The notes under the pieces: generated by a model
Told to the model about the DNA's origin: nothing
Database searches by the model: none
The model's input: the letters and a program-made list of their open reading frames with translations, nothing else
NCBI RefSeq assembly: GCF_014638005.1
Contig: NZ_BMFG01000013.1
Location: 1 to 49,004, forward strand
Source: Flavobacterium orientale
GTDB taxonomy: Bacteria > Bacteroidota > Bacteroidia > Flavobacteriales > Flavobacteriaceae
DNA length: 49,004 nucleotides
Reading direction: 5' to 3'
Translations under genes and position numbers: made by a program
In this document: piece by piece, positions 18,009 through 26,420 of the stretch
Position numbering within the stretch: the stretch's first letter is position 1
Layout: each line of letters begins with the position of its first letter

Positions 18009-18713
18009 TCACATTGACTTTTTTAAATTGAAGGTTTTAAAAACATTTTTTAAGCCATCAATATAAAGCAATTTTCCTTCAAGGGTCGAGTTGGTATTCA
18101 GGATTATTTTTATGGTTTCGTTTGCCATTATACTCCCTATAATTCCGCAAATAGGACTACTAATTCCATTATCTTGGCAAGTTTGAGCTCTTAGTAACGC
18201 TTCAACTTCAATTAGATCACTGTACCGGAATTTATTTTTGTAATGAAAAAGAGTAACATAACCTTGCCAATCGGAAACAGCACCATGTACTAAAGGGATT
18301 TTTTCTGCATCACAATGTTTGTCGAGTAGTACTCGGGCACTTATATTGTCTGTGCAATCGCATACTATCGAAAAGTTTTCCATTAGTATGGCTATATTAT
18401 CTTTTGTTATCTTTTCTGTACTTGCGTTAACTTTGATGTTGTTGTTTTGTGCTCTTAATTTTTGTGCTAGTACAGTTACTTTTTTTTGTCCGATGTCGTT
18501 TGGTGTGTAGTGAAATTGTCGGTGTAGATTTGTTTCTGCTATTTCATCAAAATCTACGATGCTTAGTTTTCCAATTCCCATTACTGCTAAATAGGTTGCC
18601 ACGACGGTTCCTAAACCCCCGGCACCTACAATCAGAATTTTGGCGTTTTTCAACTTTTCTTGACCAGCTTCTCCTATTTCAGGGAGTACCATTTGCTGTT
18701 GATACCGTTTCAT
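18009..18713 (-). CDS. E1-like adenylyltransferase (ThiF/MoeB/HesA family), short form
   Basis: 234 residues. Nucleotide-binding GAGGLG at 30-35; then VDFDEI (D54, D56), TNLHRQF (N62, R65, Q66), GQKK (K77/K78) and CDCTDN (D122). All adenylation residues of MoeB/ThiF are therefore visible. CQDNGISSPICGIIGS (179-194) aligns with the conserved crossover-loop/helix region, and C179 is a candidate catalytic cysteine. The paired CxxC zinc motifs of MoeB and ThiF are not complete, and no rhodanese domain follows. Its ATG overlaps the DUF4132 stop by one base. In an operon that starts with a Gly-Gly-ending small protein, the natural job is to adenylate that C-terminus. Thiamine or molybdopterin synthesis is less likely, since no thi or moa genes are near. 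Confidence 0.88.
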   Translation of the reverse strand: MKRYQQQMVLPEIGEAGQEKLKNAKILIVGAGGLGTVVATYLAVMGIGKLSIVDFDEIAETNLHRQFHYTPNDIGQKKVTVLAQKLRAQNNNIKVNASTEKITKDNIAILMENFSIVCDCTDNISARVLLDKHCDAEKIPLVHGAVSDWQGYVTLFHYKNKFRYSDLIEVEALLRAQTCQDNGISSPICGIIGSIMANETIKIILNTNSTLEGKLLYIDGLKNVFKTFNLKKSM

Positions 18714-21292
18714 TATCGGTTGATTTGTGATGTTATGGTGCGGTCTGTAATTTTATCATCGTTTGCCAGTAGCAATGCTTTTGAAATAATGACCGATAGT
18801 CCGTTATCACCTTCAAACGGTAAAAACAGGTTTTCGCTGTTGTCTTTTTTACTTCTATCAGGCACAATACATAAATATTGATCGTTTGGCTCCATTAAAA
18901 TATTTGTACTACCAATGTGAATTTTGTAGGTTCTGATTTTTCCTTTTACAACCACAAATTTATCCTCAATGCTGGCTACTGATGCAATTTTTAGGCGTGG
19001 AATGAGTCCTTGCAGGATTTCTTTTCTGTTTTTTGCAATTTCTGATAAATCGCCAAATGAGTAAGATTGCCAGTAATCTCTATAAGTGGGTAGCCCACCG
19101 GAATCGCTCCATGTTGGGTCGTTACCCACACTTGCGACACCTACAAATAAGTCAATGTCTCGCATGGCCTCTGAAAATGCCACCGGAGGAACATCTACCA
19201 ATGCTATCAGGTCGTTGGTTTGGGTGTTGACAAATCGAATTTGATCGGTGGTTACGTAATTCCAAATACCTGTTGCGTTGAATTCATCGTCTGCGTTGAG
19301 TGCATTTACCCAATATTCTACAGTAAGGTTGTATTCCGGCATTAGTAGTTGTGCGGTATCTTGGTCGCCACCGTCCCATGCACCGATTAATCGGGCTCTC
19401 CAGTTACGTCCTTTTGCTAAAGTAACATATTGGTGTTGTTTTAAAATATGGGATGCCATGCGGTTGCTATACGTTCTGGTGTTTACTTCAGCATCGGTGA
19501 GTAAATATATTTCTCTATAGGCTTGTTTGAAAGGTTGTTGAATTTGATTGGTCATTAAAAATTGTCGCCATTCTTTCACCTCATTGGTTGAACTTGTTGC
19601 CGGGTGCCACAATGTAGCTGCTTTGTACTTGTCGATGTCAATTACTTCTTTTGCTACCGTTACCCATTGGTTATTCAGAAAAATGGCTAAGACCTCTTCT
19701 TGGGCATTTGAAAACTTAAAAATCACTTTGTTGATGGCAAAGGACAGCAAGCCGTGTTGCATGTATTTTTCTTTGACGTACTCGATGCTCATGGTTCTGT
19801 TGCTACGTAACATGCGGTCGAAACGTTCTTTTTGTGCTGCCGTCGTTTGGTCAATTTGTTTTTGGGTTGCTTTTATTTTTGTGAGTTTAGCACTAAACTT
19901 ATCTTTCACAAGTTGTGGTACTGTTTTTTGTTCTGAGCCATCCGGTTTGAACCATTTTAGGGATGATTTCCCAGTACCGGTTATTGCCAGAACTGCAGTA
20001 TACTCTTCAAATACATAGGTTAGTTGGTGACTTTTTAATTTGAAATCGTCTACTGCTAAGTCTTCTATTTCAATGGAGGAGATGCCTAATTTTACAGCTG
20101 CTTCGTCAATGTACTTTTCAATTAATGTGAGCGTATTATTTTGCTTGATTTTTAATCGTAATCGCGACAATTGGGCTATGCCATCTAATCCTTTTGAAGC
20201 ATACAATGTATATAAACATGCATTACCGATGCCTGCTGCTGCCGGCCCTTTCTCGGGTATTTTTTTGAAACAACGTTCTGCTAATTTGCTAATGGTTTGC
20301 ACAGTAGTATTGTCATAAAACCATGATGACATCCAAACAAACCCTTTGATGGCTTCGGAATTAAGACTAGTTAAGAATTCAGTGATATTATAGGTGTATT
20401 CCGATTTGTTGTATACCTGCGTATGCGTTGTAACGGTTTCTTTAAGGTTGATCACTTGGTTGAACCATTCTTGTGTTACTTTTTTAAACTTGTCTGCTCC
20501 CAACTGGTCAATGATGGCTTTTGCCTCGTTTAAGTATTTTTGCGTGGGTTTACTACCCGTTGCTTTCTGAGCTAATGTTACTAATTTATACCACAGTTTT
20601 CTATCTTCTTCTTTTTGTTGGTCAAGTAAGGCATTTGCGGCTGATTGAAATCCGTCTTCACCAACAAAGTAGGTGGGTTTAATCGAGCCTTCGTTGCCTT
20701 GATTTGCAAAAAGAAATGCTTTTATCTTTTCTTCTAACTTGATTTGGTCTTTGTAATAATAACTATTCGTGTCTTTTTTAAATCGTAAGATGTCATTTAA
20801 AATTTCCAAGATGGCCACCGGTGCTTCGACCGGTTTAAAGTTATTTTCTATTTGCTTATAGAAACCCGCCAAAGGCCACCAGTACATTTTGTTGTATTCT
20901 TTTTCTGGAACATTTTTTTTAAATGAATCATATATCGTTACGACAATTGTTTCTGATAACTTCAACTTACTCCTAAATAAATTATGAATCATCTGCGAAG
21001 CCATTTGGAACTCGTCTGATTCTTTCTTTACTCCACGGTTGTAACCCAAATAATTGTTTTTAATTACGTTGGTTAAAAAAAGGACAAACTCTCCTTTTTT
21101 TTCATCATCCCATTTTTTAACAACATTGTTATATGCAGGGACCTCTGCGAAAGCAACAGTGTAAAAAAATTTGGAATGTTTTGCGTATTCTTCTACCGTA
21201 GTGTTAAAAACCGCTTTAAATTCAGTGTTATCTAAACTGTTATCTAAACGGCTTAAACCGATTGCAGTCTTCAATTTATTTATTATGCCCAT
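18713..21292 (-). CDS. DUF4132 (MolR/YehI-like) protein, central gene of the Ubl/E1 operon
   Basis: 859 residues from ATG at 21292. An in-frame TTG at 21298 would add two residues and is better spaced from the GGAGGT of the preceding gene. The N-terminal ~430 residues are mostly alpha-helical and unrecognised, HEAT/ARM-like in feel (SKLAERCFKKIPEKG, GIGNACLYTLYASKG). The C-terminal ~300 residues match the DUF4132 pattern (QPFKQAYREIYLLT, YSNRMASHILKQHQ, then a Trp/Gly-rich beta region and FVGVASVGNDPTW). No WGR domain is seen. DUF4132 has no established biochemistry. Only a few cysteines are present, so an E2-like thioester role is not evident. Substrate, adaptor or effector are all possible. 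Confidence 0.75.
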   Translation of the reverse strand: MGIINKLKTAIGLSRLDNSLDNTEFKAVFNTTVEEYAKHSKFFYTVAFAEVPAYNNVVKKWDDEKKGEFVLFLTNVIKNNYLGYNRGVKKESDEFQMASQMIHNLFRSKLKLSETIVVTIYDSFKKNVPEKEYNKMYWWPLAGFYKQIENNFKPVEAPVAILEILNDILRFKKDTNSYYYKDQIKLEEKIKAFLFANQGNEGSIKPTYFVGEDGFQSAANALLDQQKEEDRKLWYKLVTLAQKATGSKPTQKYLNEAKAIIDQLGADKFKKVTQEWFNQVINLKETVTTHTQVYNKSEYTYNITEFLTSLNSEAIKGFVWMSSWFYDNTTVQTISKLAERCFKKIPEKGPAAAGIGNACLYTLYASKGLDGIAQLSRLRLKIKQNNTLTLIEKYIDEAAVKLGISSIEIEDLAVDDFKLKSHQLTYVFEEYTAVLAITGTGKSSLKWFKPDGSEQKTVPQLVKDKFSAKLTKIKATQKQIDQTTAAQKERFDRMLRSNRTMSIEYVKEKYMQHGLLSFAINKVIFKFSNAQEEVLAIFLNNQWVTVAKEVIDIDKYKAATLWHPATSSTNEVKEWRQFLMTNQIQQPFKQAYREIYLLTDAEVNTRTYSNRMASHILKQHQYVTLAKGRNWRARLIGAWDGGDQDTAQLLMPEYNLTVEYWVNALNADDEFNATGIWNYVTTDQIRFVNTQTNDLIALVDVPPVAFSEAMRDIDLFVGVASVGNDPTWSDSGGLPTYRDYWQSYSFGDLSEIAKNRKEILQGLIPRLKIASVASIEDKFVVVKGKIRTYKIHIGSTNILMEPNDQYLCIVPDRSKKDNSENLFLPFEGDNGLSVIISKALLLANDDKITDRTITSQINR

Positions 21293-21302
21293 ATACAAGG
21301 AA

Positions 21303-21692
21303 TTAACCTCCTACCAAAGGAGTTAGTTTTACGAATGCTATTTTAGAGGTATTTTTCAGTGTAACCACTTGGTCTAGCTCTTCTAATTGTTCATTATCCA
21401 CCAGTACAAAGAATCCGTTTTTTTGGAACGCACTTAAGGCAATGTAGACCTGCTTTTCCACATCTATCAATTGCTTGGCTTTTAGTTTATAACCGTTTAA
21501 GGTTCGTTCTGCCTCCTTGGGTTGAACCAAACCATTGAAATAATCAGGAAGGCGTTTATTGTAATTTTCAATTTCTAACGTCACTCTTTTTGTGATTAAT
21601 TCAGCCACGGTCAATTGGTCTGATTCTACCAGCATTTCAAACTGATTGGTAACGGTTCCGTTTAATAGCTCATCGGAAATAAGGATGTTCAT
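21303..21692 (-). CDS. Ubiquitin-like (beta-grasp) small protein ending in Gly-Gly
   Basis: 129 residues, soluble, no signal peptide. The C-terminal third (about 94-129: FFVLVDNEQLEELDQ, then KIAFVKLTPLVGG) parallels the second half of ubiquitin: a strand, a QLE-type turn, a further strand and a free C-terminal Gly128-Gly129. The N-terminus starts with a strand (MNILISDELL), then FEMLVE and a helix (TVAELITKRVTLEIENYNKR), the expected beta-beta-alpha order. Residues ~48-88 are a helical insertion not found in ubiquitin. It is first in an operon with DUF4132 (about 10 bases away) and an E1-like enzyme. The GGA GGT codons for the two glycines double as a Shine-Dalgarno-like sequence for the next gene. 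The fold is inferred by eye and not proven. Confidence 0.62.
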   Translation of the reverse strand: MNILISDELLNGTVTNQFEMLVESDQLTVAELITKRVTLEIENYNKRLPDYFNGLVQPKEAERTLNGYKLKAKQLIDVEKQVYIALSAFQKNGFFVLVDNEQLEELDQVVTLKNTSKIAFVKLTPLVGG

Positions 21693-21747
21693 CGTATTGT
21701 TTGATTTAATTTTTTTTAAATTTAGTAAAAGTATTGGGATTTACAAA

Positions 21748-21801
21748 CCTCACCCCCTCTCGATAGCAATCGGGACTCTCCAACCGAGGGGGAGACGAGG
21801 T
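21748..21801. repeat. CCTC-type palindromic intergenic repeat
   Basis: CCTCACCCCCTC at the left is mirrored by GAGGGGGAGACGAGG at the right, with CGATAGCAATCGGGA in the loop. It belongs to the same CCCCTCC...GGAGGGG family seen at 23816, 39031, 42975 and 43978. It is non-coding and lies upstream of the Ubl gene. Confidence 0.65.
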
Positions 21802-21863
21802 GGTTAGGGTTACTGCTTTATACTTGTACTCCTATTGTTAGTTACTGTGTCTGTGTACATTTA

Positions 21864-22787
21864 TTATTTATAAACAATAACTCGTTTTTTTACATGATAT
21901 TTTCCATCTATTTGATCAAAATCATAATACTTTTCATCATTCAGAAATTTTTTAAGTACCCAATTTCCTTTGGTATCAAAAGTGTAAAACGTTTTCCGTT
22001 TCATGAACTTTTCACGTTTATCATTTTTTTCTTTTTCTTTTTCAGACGAAGCATATACACTATTGTAATCTAATGATTGAATCACTTTTTCATTTACAGT
22101 TGTCGTTTGGGTAAGTAGCTGATTGGCTAAGTTATAGGTGCTATTTTTTGTAGTGAGTACATCCTTTTGCAGGCTTTCCTCTTTTACCATGTTGCCGTTT
22201 GCATCATAAAACCATTTCACATTTCCCTGAAAAACACCATTACTATAACTTACTTTTTCAATCAACCGTTTGGAATCGTCATACTTGAATTCATGCGTGT
22301 ATTTTTTACCCCTGATTATGCGTTCGTCTTTACTGAGTAGTTCCCCTTCATAAAACCAAAAAAATTGACCCTCCATTTTACCATTAAAAAATTCATTTTT
22401 TTTCTCAATTCGTCCTTTTTTATCATAATACAAGTGTTTCGTTTGTCCTAATCGAAATTCTTTGTACGTGGCAAGGGTATCAGTATCGGTATGATAGGTG
22501 TACACAATTTTGTTTTGCGTTGTATCTTTTGTCATAGGATCGACGGTGAAGACCACAATTTGAGGGTATCTATTAAAAAGGAGTATCGTTTTATTGTTGG
22601 TGAATGCCACGAAATCATCCGATAGGTCGGTCGTGAAATGACTTATTTCGATAGACTTAATTTCTTTCATTTTTTTTACTTCGGGCAGTAACTCTTCCGG
22701 TCTGGGTTCAAAGGGTAAACGTAAGTCATTTTGAGACCAGGTTATGATGCAATGCAAGAGGAGAACGAAAAGTAATGTTTTTTTCAT
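21864..22787 (-). CDS. Exported YwqK/MORN-like repeat protein
   Basis: 307 residues. A signal peptide (KKTLLFVLLLHCIITWSQ) is followed by a ~90-residue head and then imperfect repeats of the type YYDKKGRIEKKNEFFNGK, YDDSKRLIEKVSYSNGVFQG and FYDANGNMVKEESL. These match the YwqK-family 'antitoxin component' / MORN-like pattern widespread in Bacteroidota. Despite that name no toxin partner is evident. The product is probably periplasmic or surface-facing, and the function is unknown. It lies 171 bases upstream of the Ubl operon on the same strand, separated by a palindromic repeat, so it is likely a separate transcription unit. Confidence 0.7.
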   Translation of the reverse strand: MKKTLLFVLLLHCIITWSQNDLRLPFEPRPEELLPEVKKMKEIKSIEISHFTTDLSDDFVAFTNNKTILLFNRYPQIVVFTVDPMTKDTTQNKIVYTYHTDTDTLATYKEFRLGQTKHLYYDKKGRIEKKNEFFNGKMEGQFFWFYEGELLSKDERIIRGKKYTHEFKYDDSKRLIEKVSYSNGVFQGNVKWFYDANGNMVKEESLQKDVLTTKNSTYNLANQLLTQTTTVNEKVIQSLDYNSVYASSEKEKEKNDKREKFMKRKTFYTFDTKGNWVLKKFLNDEKYYDFDQIDGKYHVKKRVIVYK

Positions 22788-22911
22788 TTTATATTTTATA
22801 GGAGTTGAAGGTAAAAATAGGGAAAATTTTGTGGTGGTATCCTAAAATTCATAAATTTGGTTTTCACCAACGCTGGTACTATTTTAACTTACATTTTAAT
22901 CTTCGCAATCT

Positions 22912-23304
22912 ATGGAACTCCATTTTAATGAATTTGCATTGACAATTTCAGCAAGTACTTTAGAAGTACCTTACGGCAGTTTGGATGAACTCTTATTTTT
23001 GCAAGTTAGGCAAGATGTTTTAAATAAATTAAACGATCCATCTACCGAAGTAGTACATTTCGGCTATGCTCCCGATAACACAGCCGATGCACAAGACGAA
23101 TTATTGACTACTGGTATTTTTTATCGCATTATTGGCTACGAGAAAAATTTAGGGGTTAATTTCGATAGTTCTCACGAAGAAATAAAAAAAGCATTCGCCT
23201 ATTTAGTTGAAAACTACAAACCCTTTTGGAGTACTATTATTGTGGAAGAAGGAGCTACCAAAAAAGAAGTTACGATTGAGTTGTTATATCAGGATGTTTT
23301 TTAA
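22912..23304 (+). CDS. Hypothetical cytosolic protein, 130 aa
   Basis: No family recognised. It is acidic and soluble, with alternating strands and helices (MELHFNEFALTISAS; SLDELLFLQVRQDVLNKL; EEIKKAFAYLVENY; KKEVTIELLYQDVF). The start ATG follows an AT-rich leader and no signal peptide is present. It is divergent from the YwqK-like gene with 124 bases between starts. An isolated orphan. Codon use looks native and the reading frame is clean, so it is probably real. Confidence 0.6.
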   Translation: MELHFNEFALTISASTLEVPYGSLDELLFLQVRQDVLNKLNDPSTEVVHFGYAPDNTADAQDELLTTGIFYRIIGYEKNLGVNFDSSHEEIKKAFAYLVENYKPFWSTIIVEEGATKKEVTIELLYQDVF

Positions 23305-23854
23305 GTAGAATTCGAGTAAGCCAATTTTTCGCCCCTAATACGACCCAAACTCCTCAAAAAACAAATCGCTTCCTAACACAAATCAAATTGGCAAATTGCA
23401 CCATCAACATAATGTAAATCCAGGAACCTTCCAATATAATAACATAAATTTACCCCATCCACTTCGCCTATTCACAAAACCTCCCAGTAACAAGCCTAGC
23501 AAATTCGTTTGCAAACATCCTAACCTCAATTTTCAAAAAATTCCCCAAATCCAACCCATTCCACAATGTTCACAAATTGTGCTTGTTCACGTTTCCGCGA
23601 ACAGTAAATAAAAGTGAACAATCTATTATAGGGTAACTTATAAAAGTAAATCTAGCGAAAGTACATGATCTATTCTCGTTAGTATCGTTTAACTTTCAAA
23701 ACGTAAATATTTTTTTCGCATAACACTACGCATTGTGTAGTAGATAGCAAACAAAATATAGTAATTAAAAAGGATTTCATTGCTACACTAGAATACCACG
23801 CCCTCCGCATCCACAAAGTCTCCCCCTCCTTCGGAGGGGGCTGGGGGGAGGAAA
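23305..23854. other. Long intergenic region, G-poor on the plus strand, with palindrome at its right end
   Basis: No convincing gene in 550 bases. From ~23330 to ~23560 the plus strand is rich in A and C and almost without G, unlike its surroundings. Near 23565-23605 GTTCAC is repeated and CGTTTCCGCGAAC forms a small inverted motif. At 23822-23840, CCCCCTCC-TTC-GGAGGGGG is a strong hairpin followed by CTGGGGGGAGG, in the same repeat family as 21748 and 43978. A possible remnant peptide (KSFLITIFCLLSTTQC) on the minus strand near 23780 is too weak to call. Confidence 0.5.
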
Positions 23855-24805
23855 TCAAAGCCTCCCAACCCACTTCCCTATTTCAAGTAACATTTCTTCA
23901 AAATCAGGTTGTCCTTTATAATACAATGGAGCAGTTGATTTATAACGTTCAATAAACCGAGTTCTGATTGCCGCATTACCCAATAAAAAAGCTTCATTTT
24001 CGGCAATAGCCCGGTCATAATCCACCGTTGGAAATCGTTCCCTTTTGTGAGCAAAGTACGCTTCCGTACCAATAAATGCTTGAACCTCTTGATTTTTCAA
24101 CAAACTATAAATGTCATAATACTGACGCATCAAATTTTGACGCTCTTCCTTAGTTTCTTGTTCCTGTCTAAATTTGGTAGCTACCGTCTGCAATTTTTCC
24201 ACAAAAGTATAACCGGGATGATAGCAAGCAACAGCGAGTGCTCTATTATCATGGATTGCGACACTTTGCTGAATGGCTTTTTCATAAGCCCACGATGAAA
24301 TATTTATAACAGTGTTGGGTGTCACCTGATCAAAACCGGCTTCCAAAAGTATTCCGTTTTTTATTCCGTCTTTAGCTTCAGTATGCGATTGATAATGCAA
24401 TCGGACACCGCCACTACGATACGATTTCGTATCATCAAAATCAGTATCTCGGGTTGCCGAAACAATACCATTTATTTTTATACTGTCGGCAAGCCAATCA
24501 TAGAACTCTTTTCTTGCCCCAATATTTCTTGGCTTGTTGTTCTTCGGGTTTTCATTTATTTCAAATACAGCGGGAGGTTTAATATGTATATCAATATCTT
24601 CCGAAAAGCGGTCGATAATGTGATACCCTTTAGATAGTGATGTACCGCCTTTGAGCTCAAAATCAAAGTTCAGTTGCTTCAAGCCATACAAAACATGCAT
24701 AATCCAATAGTCTTTTTCAACTAGAATAGGCTCAATACGCAATTCATTACCCACAATACGCAAAAGAGCAGCGAAATCCGGATGGTTATGCAAATAATCA
24801 GCCAT
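23855..24805 (-). CDS. AbiEii/AbiGii-family nucleotidyltransferase toxin
   Basis: 316 residues. The nucleotidyltransferase core is clear: LKGGTSLSKGYHIIDRF (GG-TSLSK at 53-59) followed by SEDIDI (68-73), which supplies the catalytic acidic residues, with KDYW nearby. Known AbiEii enzymes are type IV toxins; characterised relatives (MenT) add nucleotides to tRNA acceptor ends. It is the second gene of a pair, one base from the AbiEi-type antitoxin. The 3' end sits next to a strong palindromic repeat. Phage-defence or stabilisation of a mobile region are the likely roles. Confidence 0.9.
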   Translation of the reverse strand: MADYLHNHPDFAALLRIVGNELRIEPILVEKDYWIMHVLYGLKQLNFDFELKGGTSLSKGYHIIDRFSEDIDIHIKPPAVFEINENPKNNKPRNIGARKEFYDWLADSIKINGIVSATRDTDFDDTKSYRSGGVRLHYQSHTEAKDGIKNGILLEAGFDQVTPNTVINISSWAYEKAIQQSVAIHDNRALAVACYHPGYTFVEKLQTVATKFRQEQETKEERQNLMRQYYDIYSLLKNQEVQAFIGTEAYFAHKRERFPTVDYDRAIAENEAFLLGNAAIRTRFIERYKSTAPLYYKGQPDFEEMLLEIGKWVGRL

Positions 24806-24806
24806 A

Positions 24807-25382
24807 TCAACTACTCAAAATAGGTTCCAAAATACGTTTGGTTTTACTACTCCCATAATCCAGTAACACTTTTTTCAACTTTTTTTGATCCATTGTCTTG
24901 GCTCTAAAGCGAACGTTAGAAACCACTTCTTTGGGGTCTTCGGCAAGTTGCTCCAAGTTATTCAATAAGTCAACCAACAAAAACTCCTTAGTAACTTTAT
25001 TCGGAAAATGGGGTTTCACTCTAAAAGAAAAGGTTTTCCCACCCAAAACAAAATCACCATGACGTTTATGATTGTAAACCATTTTTTGGTTATACAGTTG
25101 TGTGGTGCCAACACCAAGAGCATTATAAGCATTAAACGAAGTAAGCAAAAAACGAGAGTCCTTCAAAAACGAACGCACCAAAACTTCTTCCTCTGGCGGT
25201 GCTTCGCCAAAGGCAGTAACCTCCGGATAAAAGTAAAGACCCTGCGAAAGCTTTTGCAATGTCCCTTCACTCACCAGTTCATCAAGGTGACGGTCTACAG
25301 ATTTAGACCACTTCGACAAATCTGCCCGGCGGTAAACCTTACCTCTTCGTAAATGTTTTTTTAATTCTTGTAGCTTGTTCAT
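24807..25382 (-). CDS. AbiEi-like antitoxin / DUF6088 family
   Basis: 191 residues. The N-terminal winged helix (VYRRADLSKWSKSVDRHLDELVSEGTLQKLSQGLYFYP, in two segments about 16-53) is the family hallmark. The C-terminal part (FLLTSFNAYNALGVGTTQLYNQ, in part) matches DUF6088/AbiEi proteins that precede AbiEii toxins in Bacteroidota. It probably represses its own promoter and blocks the toxin indirectly, as in other type IV systems. The stop is one base from the toxin ATG, so the two are co-translated. Confidence 0.85.
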   Translation of the reverse strand: MNKLQELKKHLRRGKVYRRADLSKWSKSVDRHLDELVSEGTLQKLSQGLYFYPEVTAFGEAPPEEEVLVRSFLKDSRFLLTSFNAYNALGVGTTQLYNQKMVYNHKRHGDFVLGGKTFSFRVKPHFPNKVTKEFLLVDLLNNLEQLAEDPKEVVSNVRFRAKTMDQKKLKKVLLDYGSSKTKRILEPILSS

Positions 25383-25554
25383 AAAACAAAACTACAAAAT
25401 ATAAATGAAACGCATAGAGTTTCATTGAAAATTCATGCAAATTTATATAGTATTCACACCGGACACTATAGATAGCCTGTACTTCAACCCTACTTTAAGC
25501 CCCCTGCTTGCCACTCCTGTATCTTAACCTGACACCGACTACGGATGGAAAAGG

Positions 25555-26235
25555 TTACATCATAGAAGCACTGGTAACCGTTGCTTTGATAAGAGCCACT
25601 GCCGTTATACTTGCAAAGGGAATTTCTTTAGTTTGGAAATTTTGATTATAAGAAACTAATAGCACATTATCCGGGTCAGTTTCGGATTTTTGAAGGTATT
25701 TAAAAGTAACATATTCTTCATGATCAATAGTGAGACTAATAAGATACATTTCACCATAAAAAATCTGATTACTATTTGCCTCCACCTTTTTATAAGCTAA
25801 AAAATCACCACTTTTGATAAGCGGGTACATACCTTCTCCGGTAGCTATTACAGCACCATCGCAGGTAGGGGCATTTGGGAAAGAGAGGTAGCCAATTTTA
25901 TGACGGCTTTTTTTAGTAGACGTCAATAGTTTTTTTAGACCACCTGATTTTTCTATATCAAACACGGGAATAATTTCTTGTTTTGCATACTCGTTGGTCG
26001 GAGCTGATTCATTTACTTGCATTAACTCATTTCCGGTAGTACTTTCTAGAAGGGCTTCGAAACTAATACCGAGTTTTTCCTTAACGGTAATTATAAAGTC
26101 AAGTCTTGGAATAGTATTGTTTCTATAATTTCGGATATTGGCTTCACTGGTATGCATTGCTTTAGCGAAGGCAGAATTATTACCTCCAAAAAATTGCTCA
26201 GCAATTTGGTCTATTTTGCTATTAATATTTCCCAT
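25555..26235 (-). CDS. S24-type XRE repressor lacking the catalytic serine
   Basis: 226 residues. Residues 8-62 are an XRE HTH (NNSAFAKAMHTSEANIRNYR). Residues ~90-225 are an S24/LexA-like domain, but the motif GDSM is replaced by GEGM (G135 where the serine should be). The partner lysine survives in VTFKYLQK. The protein should therefore not self-cleave, so any induction would need another mechanism. Phage and ICE repressors in Bacteroidota often have this form. It is divergent from the MNT/HEPN gene across a 185-base region with strong palindromes, its likely operators. Confidence 0.8.
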   Translation of the reverse strand: MGNINSKIDQIAEQFFGGNNSAFAKAMHTSEANIRNYRNNTIPRLDFIITVKEKLGISFEALLESTTGNELMQVNESAPTNEYAKQEIIPVFDIEKSGGLKKLLTSTKKSRHKIGYLSFPNAPTCDGAVIATGEGMYPLIKSGDFLAYKKVEANSNQIFYGEMYLISLTIDHEEYVTFKYLQKSETDPDNVLLVSYNQNFQTKEIPFASITAVALIKATVTSASMM

Positions 26236-26268
26236 GGTAAAAAAATATCGAAAATAAATTCGAAAAAG

Positions 26269-26313
26269 TTTGTTTATGTCGTAATTAATTACGAATTTTA
26301 TCTCGTAAACAAA
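26269..26313. promoter_or_regulatory. Nested palindromic operator candidate
   Basis: A perfect 16-base palindrome TCGTAATTAATTACGA (26279-26294) is flanked by an outer inverted pair, TTTGTTTA (26269-26276) and TAAACAAA (26306-26313). It lies between the divergent S24-like repressor and the HEPN gene, where an autoregulatory operator is expected. Confidence 0.5.
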
Positions 26314-26420
26314 ACTAGTAAAAAATTATTAAAAAATGTTCCATCAATTTGTAATTCATAAAGTCGAGAAATAACGGATACAAAAGATTCAATTGCTACT
26401 AACCTTTAAACCATACAATT

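Noticed and set aside
18009..18713. E1-like gene as thiF or moeB of cofactor synthesis
   Set aside because: No thiamine or molybdopterin genes are nearby, the zinc motifs are incomplete, and it is coupled to DUF4132 and a Gly-Gly protein.
23679..23873. 64-aa minus-strand ORF with a hydrophobic stretch
   Set aside because: Its first part is a translation of the CCCCCTCC palindrome. The remaining ~33 residues could be chance.
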